Shown: positions 34,503 through 42,292 of the stretch, one piece after another | Layout of the letters: every line of letters starts with the position of its first letter | Position numbering within the stretch: position 1 is the stretch's first letter | Source of the DNA: Achromobacter deleyi | GTDB taxonomy: Bacteria > Pseudomonadota > Gammaproteobacteria > Burkholderiales > Burkholderiaceae_B | NCBI RefSeq assembly: GCF_902859705.1 | Contig: NZ_CADIJO010000006.1 | Coordinates: forward strand, 62,001 to 126,000 | Direction of reading: 5' to 3' | Length of the DNA: 64,000 bases | Position numbers and translations under genes: made by a program | The notes under the pieces: model-generated | What the model was told of the DNA's origin: nothing | Seen by the model: the letters and a program-made list of their open reading frames with translations, nothing else | Database searches by the model: none

Positions 34503-35786
34503 TCAGACCATCGCGCGCTTGCCGATATTGGCGGTGACCTGGCTCATGCTGTCGGCCGCGGCGTTGATCATCTTGCTGACCATCTGCATCGACTCATCCA
34601 TGGCCTGCATCACGCTCTTGATCTTTTCGCGCTCGTCTTCCATCGACGCCTGCAGCTTGACCAGCAGGGCCTCGAGCGCCTTCTTGTCGGCCAGTACCTT
34701 GTCGGCCGCCTCTTGCGCCTGGGCCGACTTGATGGTTTCGGCGCCGGTGGCGATCTGGCCCGCGCCCTTGGCCACGGACGCCACCCCCGAGGCCACCTGG
34801 CCGGCCGTCTTGGCCGAATCGGCGACGGTGCGCGCGGTTTGCGAGCCGACGTTGGCCGCGGCATTGGCCCCGGCCGACACGGCGCCCGCGCCAAAGGTGG
34901 CCACCGCCATCACGATGCCCACGGTGATCGTGGCCGCCAGGCCGACGGCCATGGCGATATAGCCGGCGGTCTGCGGGTCCGCCCCGGCCAGCACCGCGAT
35001 GGCGCCGGCCATCTTGCCCAGCGCGCCGGGTTCGATCAGGATCGCCCCGGTCATCAGCATGGACGCGCCGGCCACGATGTTGCCGATCTTCTCGGCCATT
35101 TCAGGTTCGACGCCAAACGCCTGCAGCAGCTTGCTGACGGCCTGTGTGACCAGATTGCTGATGCTGATTTCGGGTCCACCGCACTCGGCCGATATCTGGT
35201 TGGCCAGCAGGCTCACCGCCCCCGCCACGGCAATCGCCGCCAGCGCGACCATCACCGGGCCCGCCGCGCCCCCGGTCACCGCGGTCGCCGCCACGGCGGC
35301 CACCACCATCAGCGCAGCCGCAATCGCGGCGACGATGGCGCCGATCCAGCCGAAGATCTTGCCCAGGATGCCGCCCTTCTCGGCATCCTTGCTCTTCTGG
35401 ATCCACTCATCGACCTTGCGCAGCTGCTCTTCGTTGTTCTTGGCCTGCTCGATGCGGTTGTTCTCGATGTTTTCCTTGGCGCTGCGCAATTGCGCGTCCT
35501 GCGTCTTGCCTTGCAGCGCGCGCAGCAGGTCCACCATTTCCGAGGCCGAGAATTCCCGCGCCGGCGGCGCGATGGCGGGCTTGCCGTTGGCATTGGTGAC
35601 GCCGTCGCCGGCACTGTTGCGCGCCTGTGCCACGCTCGAGGCCCATTGCGAGGCCAGTGCGGCCAGGTCCAGACCGCTGGCGGCCTGCAACGCAGCCTGG
35701 GCCGCAGCGCCCGCGACCGCGCCGGCGCCGGACGGGTCCAGCGCGGGCGGCAGGCCGGCATTGCCGGTAGAAGGCCGGATATCCAT
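34503..35786 (-). CDS. bopB: T3SS translocator (YopB-like)
   Basis: 427 residues from the ATG at 35786 (GGGGAG ribosome site). There is a coiled coil (about 100-140, SAKENIENNRIEQAKNNEEQLRKVDEWIQ), then two strongly hydrophobic stretches (about 155-220 and 265-335) of alanine/glycine-rich helices, as in YopB/PopB/IpaB translocators that insert into the host membrane. A C-terminal coiled coil (VLADKKALEALLVKLQASMEDEREKI) follows. Neighbours are the BopD-like gene upstream and the SycD-like chaperone downstream. Confidence 0.88.
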   Translation of the reverse strand: MDIRPSTGNAGLPPALDPSGAGAVAGAAAQAALQAASGLDLAALASQWASSVAQARNSAGDGVTNANGKPAIAPPAREFSASEMVDLLRALQGKTQDAQLRSAKENIENNRIEQAKNNEEQLRKVDEWIQKSKDAEKGGILGKIFGWIGAIVAAIAAALMVVAAVAATAVTGGAAGPVMVALAAIAVAGAVSLLANQISAECGGPEISISNLVTQAVSKLLQAFGVEPEMAEKIGNIVAGASMLMTGAILIEPGALGKMAGAIAVLAGADPQTAGYIAMAVGLAATITVGIVMAVATFGAGAVSAGANAAANVGSQTARTVADSAKTAGQVASGVASVAKGAGQIATGAETIKSAQAQEAADKVLADKKALEALLVKLQASMEDEREKIKSVMQAMDESMQMVSKMINAAADSMSQVTANIGKRAMV

Positions 35787-35808
35787 AGTGGTGGCTCCCC
35801 AGGCGGGT

Positions 35809-36627
35809 TCAGAGGTTGCGGGCGATGCCGCGGGTCGTTTCGCTGCGGCTCTGCTCAATGGCGCCGAGCTTGTCGCGAACGTCGCGGATGACATCCATCA
35901 TCTGCTGCATCAGGTCATTGGCGTGCTGCGCGCCGGATTCGGCCACCTTGGCGTCCGCTTCCAGCCGCGCCCGCGCTGCGTCGGCTTCGCCGGCCTTGCG
36001 GTCGTAGGCGGCCTGGACGATGCCGCCCACGCCGCCGGCCATGCCGCTCAGGCCCTGGCCGATACCCGACGAATTGGCGGCAAAGCCGTCCAGCTTGGCC
36101 TGCGTGACCGTCTGCTGCGCCGTCAACGGGCTGGACGTGGTGGTCATGCGCGCCGATGCGCCCATCGCGCCCATGCCGCCCAGCCCGACACCCGCCTGGA
36201 TGGCGCCGCCGACGATCTGGCTGATGCCCTGGGCCAGCGCGCCCTTGAAGCGTTCTTCGGCCGCTTCCTTGATCTTGTCCGCCGCCGACATCAGTGCCTG
36301 GGTCTGCGCATCCATCGACGCGGCCCGATCCGCCCGGGCGGCGTTGCGCTGCTCTTGCGAGATCTTCTGCAGCAACGCCATCACCGCATACATATCGGTG
36401 TCGGCAGACGCCATCAGCTTGTTCATGGCCTCTGCCACACCCGCCGAAGCGTTGCCCGGCGGCGGCGGCAGGCCCAGCGCGGCCAGCTTGTCGGCCGCGC
36501 CGCCCCTGGCCACGTACTGCGTGGCGTCCAGCTCGGTGAAGCCTGCGGCGGGCGGTGGCGCGCCGTCAGCACCGGCCAGGGGATTGAGCAGCGCCGGATT
36601 GATGCCGGCGTTGTTGATGTTGATCAT
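35809..36627 (-). CDS. bopD: T3SS translocator (YopD-like)
   Basis: 272 residues from the ATG at 36627, preceded by AAGGAGA. It has one central hydrophobic segment (GISQIVGGAIQAGVGLGGMGAMGA, about 135-160) and a C-terminal amphipathic region (AESGAQHANDLMQQMMDVIRDVRDKL), the YopD layout. With BopB it forms the pore in the host membrane. The SycD-like chaperone gene ends 1 bp upstream of the start. Confidence 0.88.
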   Translation of the reverse strand: MININNAGINPALLNPLAGADGAPPPAAGFTELDATQYVARGGAADKLAALGLPPPPGNASAGVAEAMNKLMASADTDMYAVMALLQKISQEQRNAARADRAASMDAQTQALMSAADKIKEAAEERFKGALAQGISQIVGGAIQAGVGLGGMGAMGASARMTTTSSPLTAQQTVTQAKLDGFAANSSGIGQGLSGMAGGVGGIVQAAYDRKAGEADAARARLEADAKVAESGAQHANDLMQQMMDVIRDVRDKLGAIEQSRSETTRGIARNL

Positions 36628-36628
36628 G

Positions 36629-37129
36629 TCAATTCTCCTTGGCGCCGCGCGCGGCGAGCAGGGTCCGCAGGGCCTGCGCGCGTTCGGCCAGCACGGCGTG
36701 GCGGTCGGGTTTGCACATGGCCAGCGCCAGGTCGCACGATTGCAGCGCGGCGTCGGGCTGGCCCATGTCCAGCAGGCATTGGGCGGCGTAGAACACCGGG
36801 GCCGGCTCCAGCGGGTCCAGCAGGGTGGCCGCCATGTATTGCTGCAGCGCGTCGGCATGCTTGCCCATGGCCTGGGCGGTGGCGCCCAGCGCCACCAGGT
36901 AACGGTGTTCGGTGTGGTCCAGCGACACCAGGTAGGCCAGCACCTTGAGCGCGTCGGCGTAGCGCGCCTTTTCATACAGGCCATAGCCCAGGCTGTAGAG
37001 CGCCTCGCATTCGTCGGCGGTCATGCCCTTGAGCTGGCCCAGGCTGCCGCCTCGGGCCAACTGGCCGACGATCTGGTCGTGCAGCGCTGCGTACTCTTCG
37101 CCGGTCATCGGCGCCTGGGCGGTTGTCAT
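36629..37129 (-). CDS. bcrH1: SycD/LcrH-family translocator chaperone
   Basis: 166 residues, class II chaperone with three TPRs (ALYSLGYGLYEKARYADALKVLAYLVSLDHTEHRYLVALGATAQAMGKHADALQQYMAATLLDP, in parts). The whole length matches SycD closely, more than the second copy at 33998-34477. It holds BopB and/or BopD in the cytoplasm before export. It lies immediately upstream of bopD, 24 bp after the Bcr4-like gene. Confidence 0.9.
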   Translation of the reverse strand: MTTAQAPMTGEEYAALHDQIVGQLARGGSLGQLKGMTADECEALYSLGYGLYEKARYADALKVLAYLVSLDHTEHRYLVALGATAQAMGKHADALQQYMAATLLDPLEPAPVFYAAQCLLDMGQPDAALQSCDLALAMCKPDRHAVLAERAQALRTLLAARGAKEN

Positions 37130-37153
37130 CGGGCGGCTCCTGGTGCGTGTCGT

Positions 37154-37465
37154 TCAGACCATCGTGCGCGGACGCTTGACCGGGGCACCGGCGGCGCGCG
37201 GTGCGCTGCGCTGGCGGGCATAGGCCGCCTCTTGCTCGACTTCGCGGTCGATCGCTTCCATGTCCTGGCGAAACAGGGCCTGGGCCTCGTCGCGCTGGCG
37301 GTCGTCCATCGGCTGCGCCTGCAGCGTCGAGCGGACCTTTTCCGGGTCCAGGCCCAGCTTGCGCAGCTTGTCGTCGGATTCCTCGATGGACCGCTGGGCA
37401 TCGCGCACGGCGGCTTCGGCGCGCTCGATGATGTCCTGGATGTTCTGCTCTTGGGTATCGGCCAT
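37154..37465 (-). CDS. Small charged T3SS protein (Bcr4 position)
   Basis: 103 residues, no signal or membrane helix, highly charged helical first half (QNIQDIIERAEAAVRDAQRSIEESDDKLRKLG) and a basic tail (RAAGAPVKRPRTMV). It sits just upstream of bcrH1, where Bordetella has bcr4, a regulator that assists the inner rod protein. This copy is shorter than I remember for Bcr4, so the identity is uncertain. It lies 38 bp downstream of the first tip gene on the same strand. Confidence 0.55.
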   Translation of the reverse strand: MADTQEQNIQDIIERAEAAVRDAQRSIEESDDKLRKLGLDPEKVRSTLQAQPMDDRQRDEAQALFRQDMEAIDREVEQEAAYARQRSAPRAAGAPVKRPRTMV

Positions 37466-37503
37466 TGCCGTTCTCCGGGGTGGGCGTATTTATTGGGGGC
37501 AGA

Positions 37504-38094
37504 TCAGCGCATGTTGCCGATGATCGACGAACGGCTGTCCTGCATCTTCTTGACGAAGTTGGTCATCGTGTCGAAGGCTTCGTTGCGCTTGTTCGACAGG
37601 CTTTGCAGACGCAGCATGTCCATCTGCTGGCTGTTGCTGGCCGCGTCCAGCTTGCTCTTGAGGTCGGGGATCGCCTTTTCCAGGCCCTCGCGGGTCGGCA
37701 GGCCGGTGACGTTCGCACCGGTGACGTTGCCCTGGGCATCCTTGATCGGCGTGGCCTTGACGGGCGCCGGGTCCATGCCCAGCTTGAACGCCAGGATGGC
37801 GTAGTCCTTCGCCAGCGCGTCGTTCGTCGGCGTGCCGACGTTGCCCTTGACCACGTCGCCCGGCTTGGCGTCCTTGGATTCCAGCGAACCCTTCATGCCG
37901 TTCAGCTTGGCCTGCATGTCGTTCAGGGCGCCGGTCATCTCATTGCGCTTCTGCACTTCCTCGATCTGGCTCTTGAGCTGGCTGTCCAGCAGCTTGGTGC
38001 GCTCGGACTGCACCATCATCAGGGCGGTCTCGATGTCCATGCCGGCGAGGTTGCTCAATCCGACGTTGCCGACGTTGGCGCTGTTCACGTTCAT
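37504..38094 (-). CDS. bsp22: T3SS needle-tip protein, Bsp22-like copy a
   Basis: 196 residues from the ATG at 38094. N-terminal helix MDIETALMMVQSERTKLLDSQLKSQIEEVQKRN and C-terminal helix QQMDMLRLQSLSNKRNEAFDTMTNFVKKMQDSRSSIIGNMR (in parts) frame a small central domain. Bsp22 forms the filament at the tip of the Bordetella needle. This copy is nearest in size to Bsp22 (about 205 residues). It has its own BtrS-type promoter, located at the end of copy b, and is the first gene before the translocator block. The C-terminal 43 residues share 36 identities with copy c. Confidence 0.85.
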   Translation of the reverse strand: MNVNSANVGNVGLSNLAGMDIETALMMVQSERTKLLDSQLKSQIEEVQKRNEMTGALNDMQAKLNGMKGSLESKDAKPGDVVKGNVGTPTNDALAKDYAILAFKLGMDPAPVKATPIKDAQGNVTGANVTGLPTREGLEKAIPDLKSKLDAASNSQQMDMLRLQSLSNKRNEAFDTMTNFVKKMQDSRSSIIGNMR

Positions 38095-38167
38095 GTTCAA
38101 GATGGGCTCCTGGCCCGGGCTGACTGCCCGGATTCGATGTAGACGGTTGACCGACGATGCAGCGTAA

Positions 38168-38192
38168 GTAACGGAACCCGGCCTCAGGTTCC
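38168..38192 (-). promoter_or_regulatory. BtrS-type promoter of tip gene a
   Basis: On the minus strand GGAAC (38192-38188), 14 bp, CGTTAC (38173-38168). It overlaps the last codons and stop of tip gene b. Predicted start near 38161, leader about 67 nt. It probably drives the whole downstream block to bscC. Confidence 0.8.
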
Positions 38193-38990
38193 ACGAATCT
38201 TTTCCGAAATCGACATCTTGCTGTCCTGCATCTTCTTGACGTAGTTGCTCAGCATTTCCGCCGACTCGTTGCGGCGGTTGGTCAGGGCTTGCAGGCGCAG
38301 CATCTGGTCCTGTTGCTGGTTGGACGTCTCGTCGATGGCCCCCTGCACCCGCTGCACGGCCTGGCGCAGCTCGCCATAGTCGGAGTCGTAGCGGATGCCG
38401 CCGGGGCAGCGGTTCAGCGTCTGGCCGGGGTAATCGGGCGTCATGAAGCCGTCGCTGCCGGCCATTTTCTTGACCAGCGTCTCGGCCAGGAAATGGCCGC
38501 GCAGGTCGCCCTTGTCGCGCCACTTGACCAGCAGGTCGGCCTGGTCGGGCGGCAGGTAGGCGTGGGCGAATTCCTTCATGTCGCCCATGTGGCCGAACAG
38601 GCGCCAGGTATTGCTGTCCGACGAAAACCCCAGGTTCAGGCCCGCCTCGGCGGCCGCCCGGTTGATCTCGTCGGCCCGCCGAAAGCTCCAGCCGCCGCTG
38701 GCGTCGTCCCATTCCTTGTTGTGCTTGGCGTTGGCGTTGAACTGCGCCTGCACCCCTTTCAAGCCGGCCTGCACCGTATTGAGCAGCTCCAACCGGCGGT
38801 TCAGCGCACGCAGTTCCTGGATCTGCGTCTCGATCTGCTTGTCCAGCAGGCGGCCGCGCTCACCCTGCACGCTCAGCATGGCCGTTTCCTGGTCCGCGCC
38901 CACCAGGTCCGCGCCGCGTACCCCGCTGGAACTCTCCAGGCTCACCCCGCCCAGCATGGGCTGGCTGCCGCTTACCGGTCCGCTCATCAT
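38184..38990 (-). CDS. T3SS needle-tip protein, Bsp22-like copy b, enlarged centre
   Basis: 268 residues. The N-terminal helix (ADQETAMLSVQGERGRLLDKQIETQIQELRALN) and C-terminal helix (QQQDQMLRLQALTNRRNESAEMLSNYVKKMQDSKMSISEKI) match copies a and c, but the centre is about 70 residues longer than copy a and different in sequence (WSFRRADEINRAAAEAGLNLGF, HAYLPPDQADLLVKWRDKGDLRGHF, PDYPGQTLNRCPGGIRYDSDYG). The C-terminus lacks the SSIIGNMR ending shared by a and c. It starts 33 bp after copy c without a visible promoter of its own, so it is likely co-transcribed with c. Confidence 0.82.
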   Translation of the reverse strand: MMSGPVSGSQPMLGGVSLESSSGVRGADLVGADQETAMLSVQGERGRLLDKQIETQIQELRALNRRLELLNTVQAGLKGVQAQFNANAKHNKEWDDASGGWSFRRADEINRAAAEAGLNLGFSSDSNTWRLFGHMGDMKEFAHAYLPPDQADLLVKWRDKGDLRGHFLAETLVKKMAGSDGFMTPDYPGQTLNRCPGGIRYDSDYGELRQAVQRVQGAIDETSNQQQDQMLRLQALTNRRNESAEMLSNYVKKMQDSKMSISEKIRGT

Positions 38991-39023
38991 CCGCCCCTGT
39001 TATTCGACGCCCAGCGCCCAGGT

Positions 39024-39749
39024 TCAGCGCATGTTGCCGATGATCGACGACCGGCTTTCCTGCATCTTCTTCAGGAAATTGGTCATGACGTCGAAGGCCT
39101 CGTTGCGCTTGCCGGTCAGGCTTTGCAAGCGCAGCATTTCCATCTGCTGGGTATTGCTCAGGTTGTCCAGCGACGACTTGATCTCGTTCACGGCCTGCTT
39201 ATTGGCGTCGATGGCCTTGCCGTTGTCGACGATCTTCGCTTCCAGCGCCGCGATCTTGCCGTTCAGTTGGTCCACGAAGTTCTGCACGACCCGGCCCTTG
39301 GCGTCCATGGTGCCGTTGCGGTCGACGTCGCGCGGCGCGTCGTCGCCGGTCGGGATCGTCAGGCCGGCCGCCTTGATCTGGGCCAGCGTGTCGTGCGACA
39401 GCTTCTTGTCGTCGCCCTGCCCCCATGACAGGCCATACCAGCCTTCGGGATTGGGGCACTTGCTGGCCGACAGGCGGCCTTGCAGGTCTTTCAGCTGGCC
39501 GATCTGGTCCTGCAGGCTGACATTGGCCGACTCCAGCTTCAGGTTGTCGGCCGTCTTGGCATTCATGGCCTCGTTCATGCCCGCCATCTGGCCATTGCGG
39601 CCGTTCACCGCATCCAGCTGCTGGCGCAAGGCGTCTTCCAGCATCTGCGAACGCTGGGTCTGCACCGTCATCAGTGCGGTCTCCAGGTCCATGCCCGACA
39701 GATCCATGCCGGCAACGTTGCCCACTCCCAATCCGGAAACCGTAGACAT
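39024..39749 (-). CDS. T3SS needle-tip protein, Bsp22-like copy c
   Basis: 241 residues from the ATG at 39749, with AAAGGAG upstream. N-terminal helix MDLETALMTVQTQRSQMLEDALRQQLDAVNGRN and C-terminal helix QQMEMLRLQSLTGKRNEAFDVMTNFLKKMQESRSSIIGNMR, nearly those of copy a. The central part (ASKCPNPEGWYGLSWGQGDDKKLSHDTLAQIKAAGLTIP) is distinct from both others. It is the first gene of the minus-strand block and has its own BtrS-type promoter, divergent from that of bopN. The 3' ends of copies a and c are also similar at DNA level. Confidence 0.84.
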   Translation of the reverse strand: MSTVSGLGVGNVAGMDLSGMDLETALMTVQTQRSQMLEDALRQQLDAVNGRNGQMAGMNEAMNAKTADNLKLESANVSLQDQIGQLKDLQGRLSASKCPNPEGWYGLSWGQGDDKKLSHDTLAQIKAAGLTIPTGDDAPRDVDRNGTMDAKGRVVQNFVDQLNGKIAALEAKIVDNGKAIDANKQAVNEIKSSLDNLSNTQQMEMLRLQSLTGKRNEAFDVMTNFLKKMQESRSSIIGNMR

Positions 39750-39868
39750 TCCATTCTCCTTTGACGGGTGCCCGCTGCCCGCGGCGCGCCCCTGATCCAT
39801 CACGGGTTAACCCTGAAATTCCGCCTGGCAGCACCGCTTTCGACGCTTCCGCTGCCTGCCCCGTGTAC

Positions 39869-39893
39869 GTAACGGATGCCGCGCCAGGGTTCC
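39869..39893 (-). promoter_or_regulatory. BtrS-type promoter of tip genes c and b
   Basis: On the minus strand GGAAC (39893-39889), 14 bp, CGTTAC (39874-39869). Predicted start near 39862, leader about 113 nt. It lies back to back with the bopN promoter; the two -35 blocks are only 13 bp apart. Confidence 0.8.
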
Positions 39894-39906
39894 CTGCAAA
39901 CGGGAT

Positions 39907-39931
39907 GGAACTTTCCCGCCCCAACCGTTAC
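39907..39931 (+). promoter_or_regulatory. BtrS-type promoter of the bopN operon
   Basis: GGAAC (39907-39911), 14 bp, CGTTAC (39926-39931). Predicted start near 39938. This rules out the ATG at 39943 as the bopN start and favours 39979. Confidence 0.8.
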
Positions 39932-39978
39932 TACCCCAGACCATGCGCGGCTCTCGCCCGCCGCCTACCCGCGTCCCC

Positions 39979-41082
39979 ATGAACCGTATCGATACCGGCC
40001 TGCCCGCTTCTTCCGCTTTCTCGTCCTCGACCGCCGACGCCGATATCCAGTCCGGCCAGCCGCAGGTCGGCACGATGCTGGGCCAGACCGCGGTGAAGGT
40101 GGACGGCGAAGTCTCGCTGGCGGATTCCGCCGAAGAGCTCAGCCTGCACATGGCCGAGAAGGCCGAGGACAAGCACCACGCCGAACGCAAGGTCGGCCGC
40201 GAAGCGCCGCTGCAACTGCTCAGCGCCGAAGCCATCGTTGCCTTCCTGGCCGAGGCCCACGACGCCGACGCCCAGGAGAAGCTGATCGAGCTGGCCCGCC
40301 ACCTGCTGGCCGGCCAGGCCGACCCGCGCCAGGCGGCGGCCCAGGCGTTCGGCGACGCGGCGCGCCAGTACCTGGGCCTGCAATACGCCCTGCGCCAGGG
40401 CGAACGCGAAGGCGCGCCCGAAGACGTGCTGGACGGTCTGCGCGAAGCGCTGGCCGACCTGGAACTGGAAAGCGGTCCGCAGATACGCGCCAGCCTGAAC
40501 ACCATCGGCGCCGCAGCCGGCTACGCCGACGACGCCCGTGGCATCGCCGATTTCCAGCGCACTTACCAGGACGTGGTGCTGGGCGAGTCGTCGCTGGCCA
40601 AGACCCTGGGCCTGGCGCTGGAACGGTTCGGCGGCAAGGACGTGGCCCGCGGGCTGCAGCAACTGATCCAGGCGCTGGGCCAGGACCTGGCCGCCGCGCG
40701 CCCGTCCACCAACCCGGACCGCCTGCAAGCCCTGATGCAGGACCTGTATCAATTAGGCGTGGCCGTCACGGTGCTGGACGGCTGCGCCGAGCTGGGCCAG
40801 AAGCTGGCCAGCGAACACGGCACGACGCTGGCGGCAGACCGGCTGATGCAGGACCTGGTCAACGTCAGCAACGAAAAATGGGTATCGGAATCGCGCTTTT
40901 CGGCGCTGGCGTCCGGCCATGGCGTGGACTCGGTCGGAGCACGCATCGTTTTCCTGGGCGGCGTGCGTGCCGTGCTCAAGGATCTGCCGGTGCCGATGTT
41001 TCCCGACCTGGACGCCCGCCAATCCGTCCTGAACGCGGCGCAACTGGCCCTGGATGCGGCCATCGACGAGGAATACGAATGA
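39979..41082 (+). CDS. bopN: T3SS gatekeeper (YopN/BopN family)
   Basis: 367 residues from the ATG at 39979, chosen because the promoter start lies near 39938 and the upstream ATG at 39943 would be almost leaderless. Helical YopN/MxiC-type protein: the N-terminal secreted segment, then repeated helices (LSLHMAEKAEDKHHAERKVGREAPLQLLS) and a C-terminal TyeA-like region (LMQDLYQLGVAVTVLDGCAEL to KDLPVPMFPDLDARQSVLNAAQLALD). The TyeA part seems fused, as in several single-chain gatekeepers. In Bordetella BopN is also secreted. It heads the plus-strand operon and overlaps the next gene by 4 nt. Confidence 0.88.
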   Translation: MNRIDTGLPASSAFSSSTADADIQSGQPQVGTMLGQTAVKVDGEVSLADSAEELSLHMAEKAEDKHHAERKVGREAPLQLLSAEAIVAFLAEAHDADAQEKLIELARHLLAGQADPRQAAAQAFGDAARQYLGLQYALRQGEREGAPEDVLDGLREALADLELESGPQIRASLNTIGAAAGYADDARGIADFQRTYQDVVLGESSLAKTLGLALERFGGKDVARGLQQLIQALGQDLAAARPSTNPDRLQALMQDLYQLGVAVTVLDGCAELGQKLASEHGTTLAADRLMQDLVNVSNEKWVSESRFSALASGHGVDSVGARIVFLGGVRAVLKDLPVPMFPDLDARQSVLNAAQLALDAAIDEEYE

Positions 41083-41489
41083 ACAGCCTGGACCGCGCGC
41101 TGGGCGCCTTCGGCGAACACATCGGCATGGACGGGCTGGCCCTGGGCCCGGGCGGCAACGTGGCGCTGCAACTGGAATCGGGCCGCCGGGTGGCCATCGA
41201 AGCGGCCGGCGATCCGGCGGCCGGCGATCCGGCGTCCGGCGAGGAAGTATTGGTGTACGTGTCCGAACCCGTGCCCTACGACGCCCCGCAGCGCCTGCTG
41301 CAAGCCTGGAAGCGGGCCCACCATTCCCGCCTGGAAGGCTATGCGGTGCAGGTTGCGCTGCGCGAGCAAGACGGCCTGCCGCGCCTGCTGGCCGTGACGC
41401 GGCTGCCTGCCGCCCAGGCGGACGCCCCGGCGCTCAAGCAGGCGGTGGACGCCCTGTCGCGCTGGCTTGACGACGCACGCGCCGACTGA
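41079..41489 (+). CDS. SycN-like T3SS chaperone
   Basis: 136 residues, class I-like alpha-beta fold (LGAFGEHIGMDGLALGPGGNVALQLESGRRVAIEAAGDP, in parts; VLVYVSEPVPYDAPQRLLQAWKRAHHSRLEGYAVQVALRE). By position between the gatekeeper and the YscX-like gene it corresponds to SycN, which holds YopN. There is a small repeat GDPAAGDPASG near residue 45. It overlaps bopN by 4 nt (ATGA). Confidence 0.72.
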   Translation: MNSLDRALGAFGEHIGMDGLALGPGGNVALQLESGRRVAIEAAGDPAAGDPASGEEVLVYVSEPVPYDAPQRLLQAWKRAHHSRLEGYAVQVALREQDGLPRLLAVTRLPAAQADAPALKQAVDALSRWLDDARAD

Positions 41490-41508
41490 CCGGGACGGAG
41501 ACCAAGAC

Positions 41509-41916
41509 ATGTCAGATATGCGCATCAACGGCTACGCCTTCGACAGAGGACTGGACGGCATTTCCTACGCCGGCCGCGAAGCCGCCGGCCAGCACTTGCC
41601 GGACCGCCAGGAACTGGCCCCGCCCACCGACGGCGTCAAGGCTCAACTCGCCCAGTTGCTGGACACCCCCGGCACCGATCGCTACCTGGACAGCCAGTTG
41701 CGCCCGCCGCTGGCCAACCGCGACCTGCTGCTGCCGGGCAAGTTCGGCCAGGCCTTGCAGTCGGCGCTGGACGGCCTGGCCACGGCGGCCGAGCAGGCCC
41801 AGGGCAGCAATCCGGAAGACGCCCGCGCGCTGAACCGCGCCGTGCGACTGCTGAAGGACGAAGCCGGCCTGCGTGACCTGGTCGCCATGTACCGCAGCGC
41901 GTTGTACCAGGGATGA
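41509..41916 (+). CDS. YscX-like secreted T3SS protein
   Basis: 135 residues from the ATG at 41509 (GGAG ribosome site). Assignment to YscX comes from position, size and features: unstructured N-terminus (DMRINGYAFDRGLDGISYAGRE), then helices with LLLPGKFGQALQSALDGLATAAEQAQ and a C-terminal YRSALYQG. In Yersinia YscX is an early secreted substrate that binds YscY and the export gate protein YscV, and the same gene order (gatekeeper, SycN, X, Y, V) is kept here. Overlaps the YscY-like gene by 4 nt. Confidence 0.75.
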   Translation: MSDMRINGYAFDRGLDGISYAGREAAGQHLPDRQELAPPTDGVKAQLAQLLDTPGTDRYLDSQLRPPLANRDLLLPGKFGQALQSALDGLATAAEQAQGSNPEDARALNRAVRLLKDEAGLRDLVAMYRSALYQG

Positions 41917-42284
41917 GCGCCGCCATGCCCCTGACGCCCGAAGCGCGCGAGCTGCTCAGCCTGCTGGCGTACGTGTACCTGGAAAACAACCGGCCCGAGA
42001 AGACCGCGGTGGTGCTGCGCGCCCTGCAGACGCTGGGTCTGGCCGATACGCGCCAGCTCGCCACGCTGGCGCTGGCGCAGCTGCGCGCCGGCAAGGCCGA
42101 CGCCGCGCTCTCGACGCTGGACCTGCTGGCCATGCAAGGCGGCGTCGATGCGCCGTTCCACCTGATTCGCGCCCAGGCCCTGCAGGCCCTGGCGCGCCGC
42201 GACGAGGCCGCCGCGGCCATGCGCGCCTATGTTGCCCTGCGCCCCGCCCCGGCGCCCGCGACCACCGAGACGGAAACGCTTTGA
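41913..42284 (+). CDS. YscY-like TPR chaperone of the YscX-like protein
   Basis: 123 residues, three TPR-like helix pairs (LLSLLAYVYLENNRPEKTAVVLRALQTLGLADTRQLATLALAQLRAGKADAALSTLDLLA, in parts). YscY proteins are small TPR chaperones that bind YscX. Size, fold and the position between the yscX-like gene and bcrD all fit. It is 8 bp upstream of the bcrD start. Confidence 0.77.
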   Translation: MSAAMPLTPEARELLSLLAYVYLENNRPEKTAVVLRALQTLGLADTRQLATLALAQLRAGKADAALSTLDLLAMQGGVDAPFHLIRAQALQALARRDEAAAAMRAYVALRPAPAPATTETETL

Positions 42285-42292
42285 GCCGCCCC

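Noticed and set aside
38991..39023. TGAAC-N15-CGAATA in the gap before tip gene b as a third tip promoter.
   Set aside because: Both blocks and the spacing deviate from the five clear copies; it also overlaps the end of gene c. Co-transcription with c is simpler.
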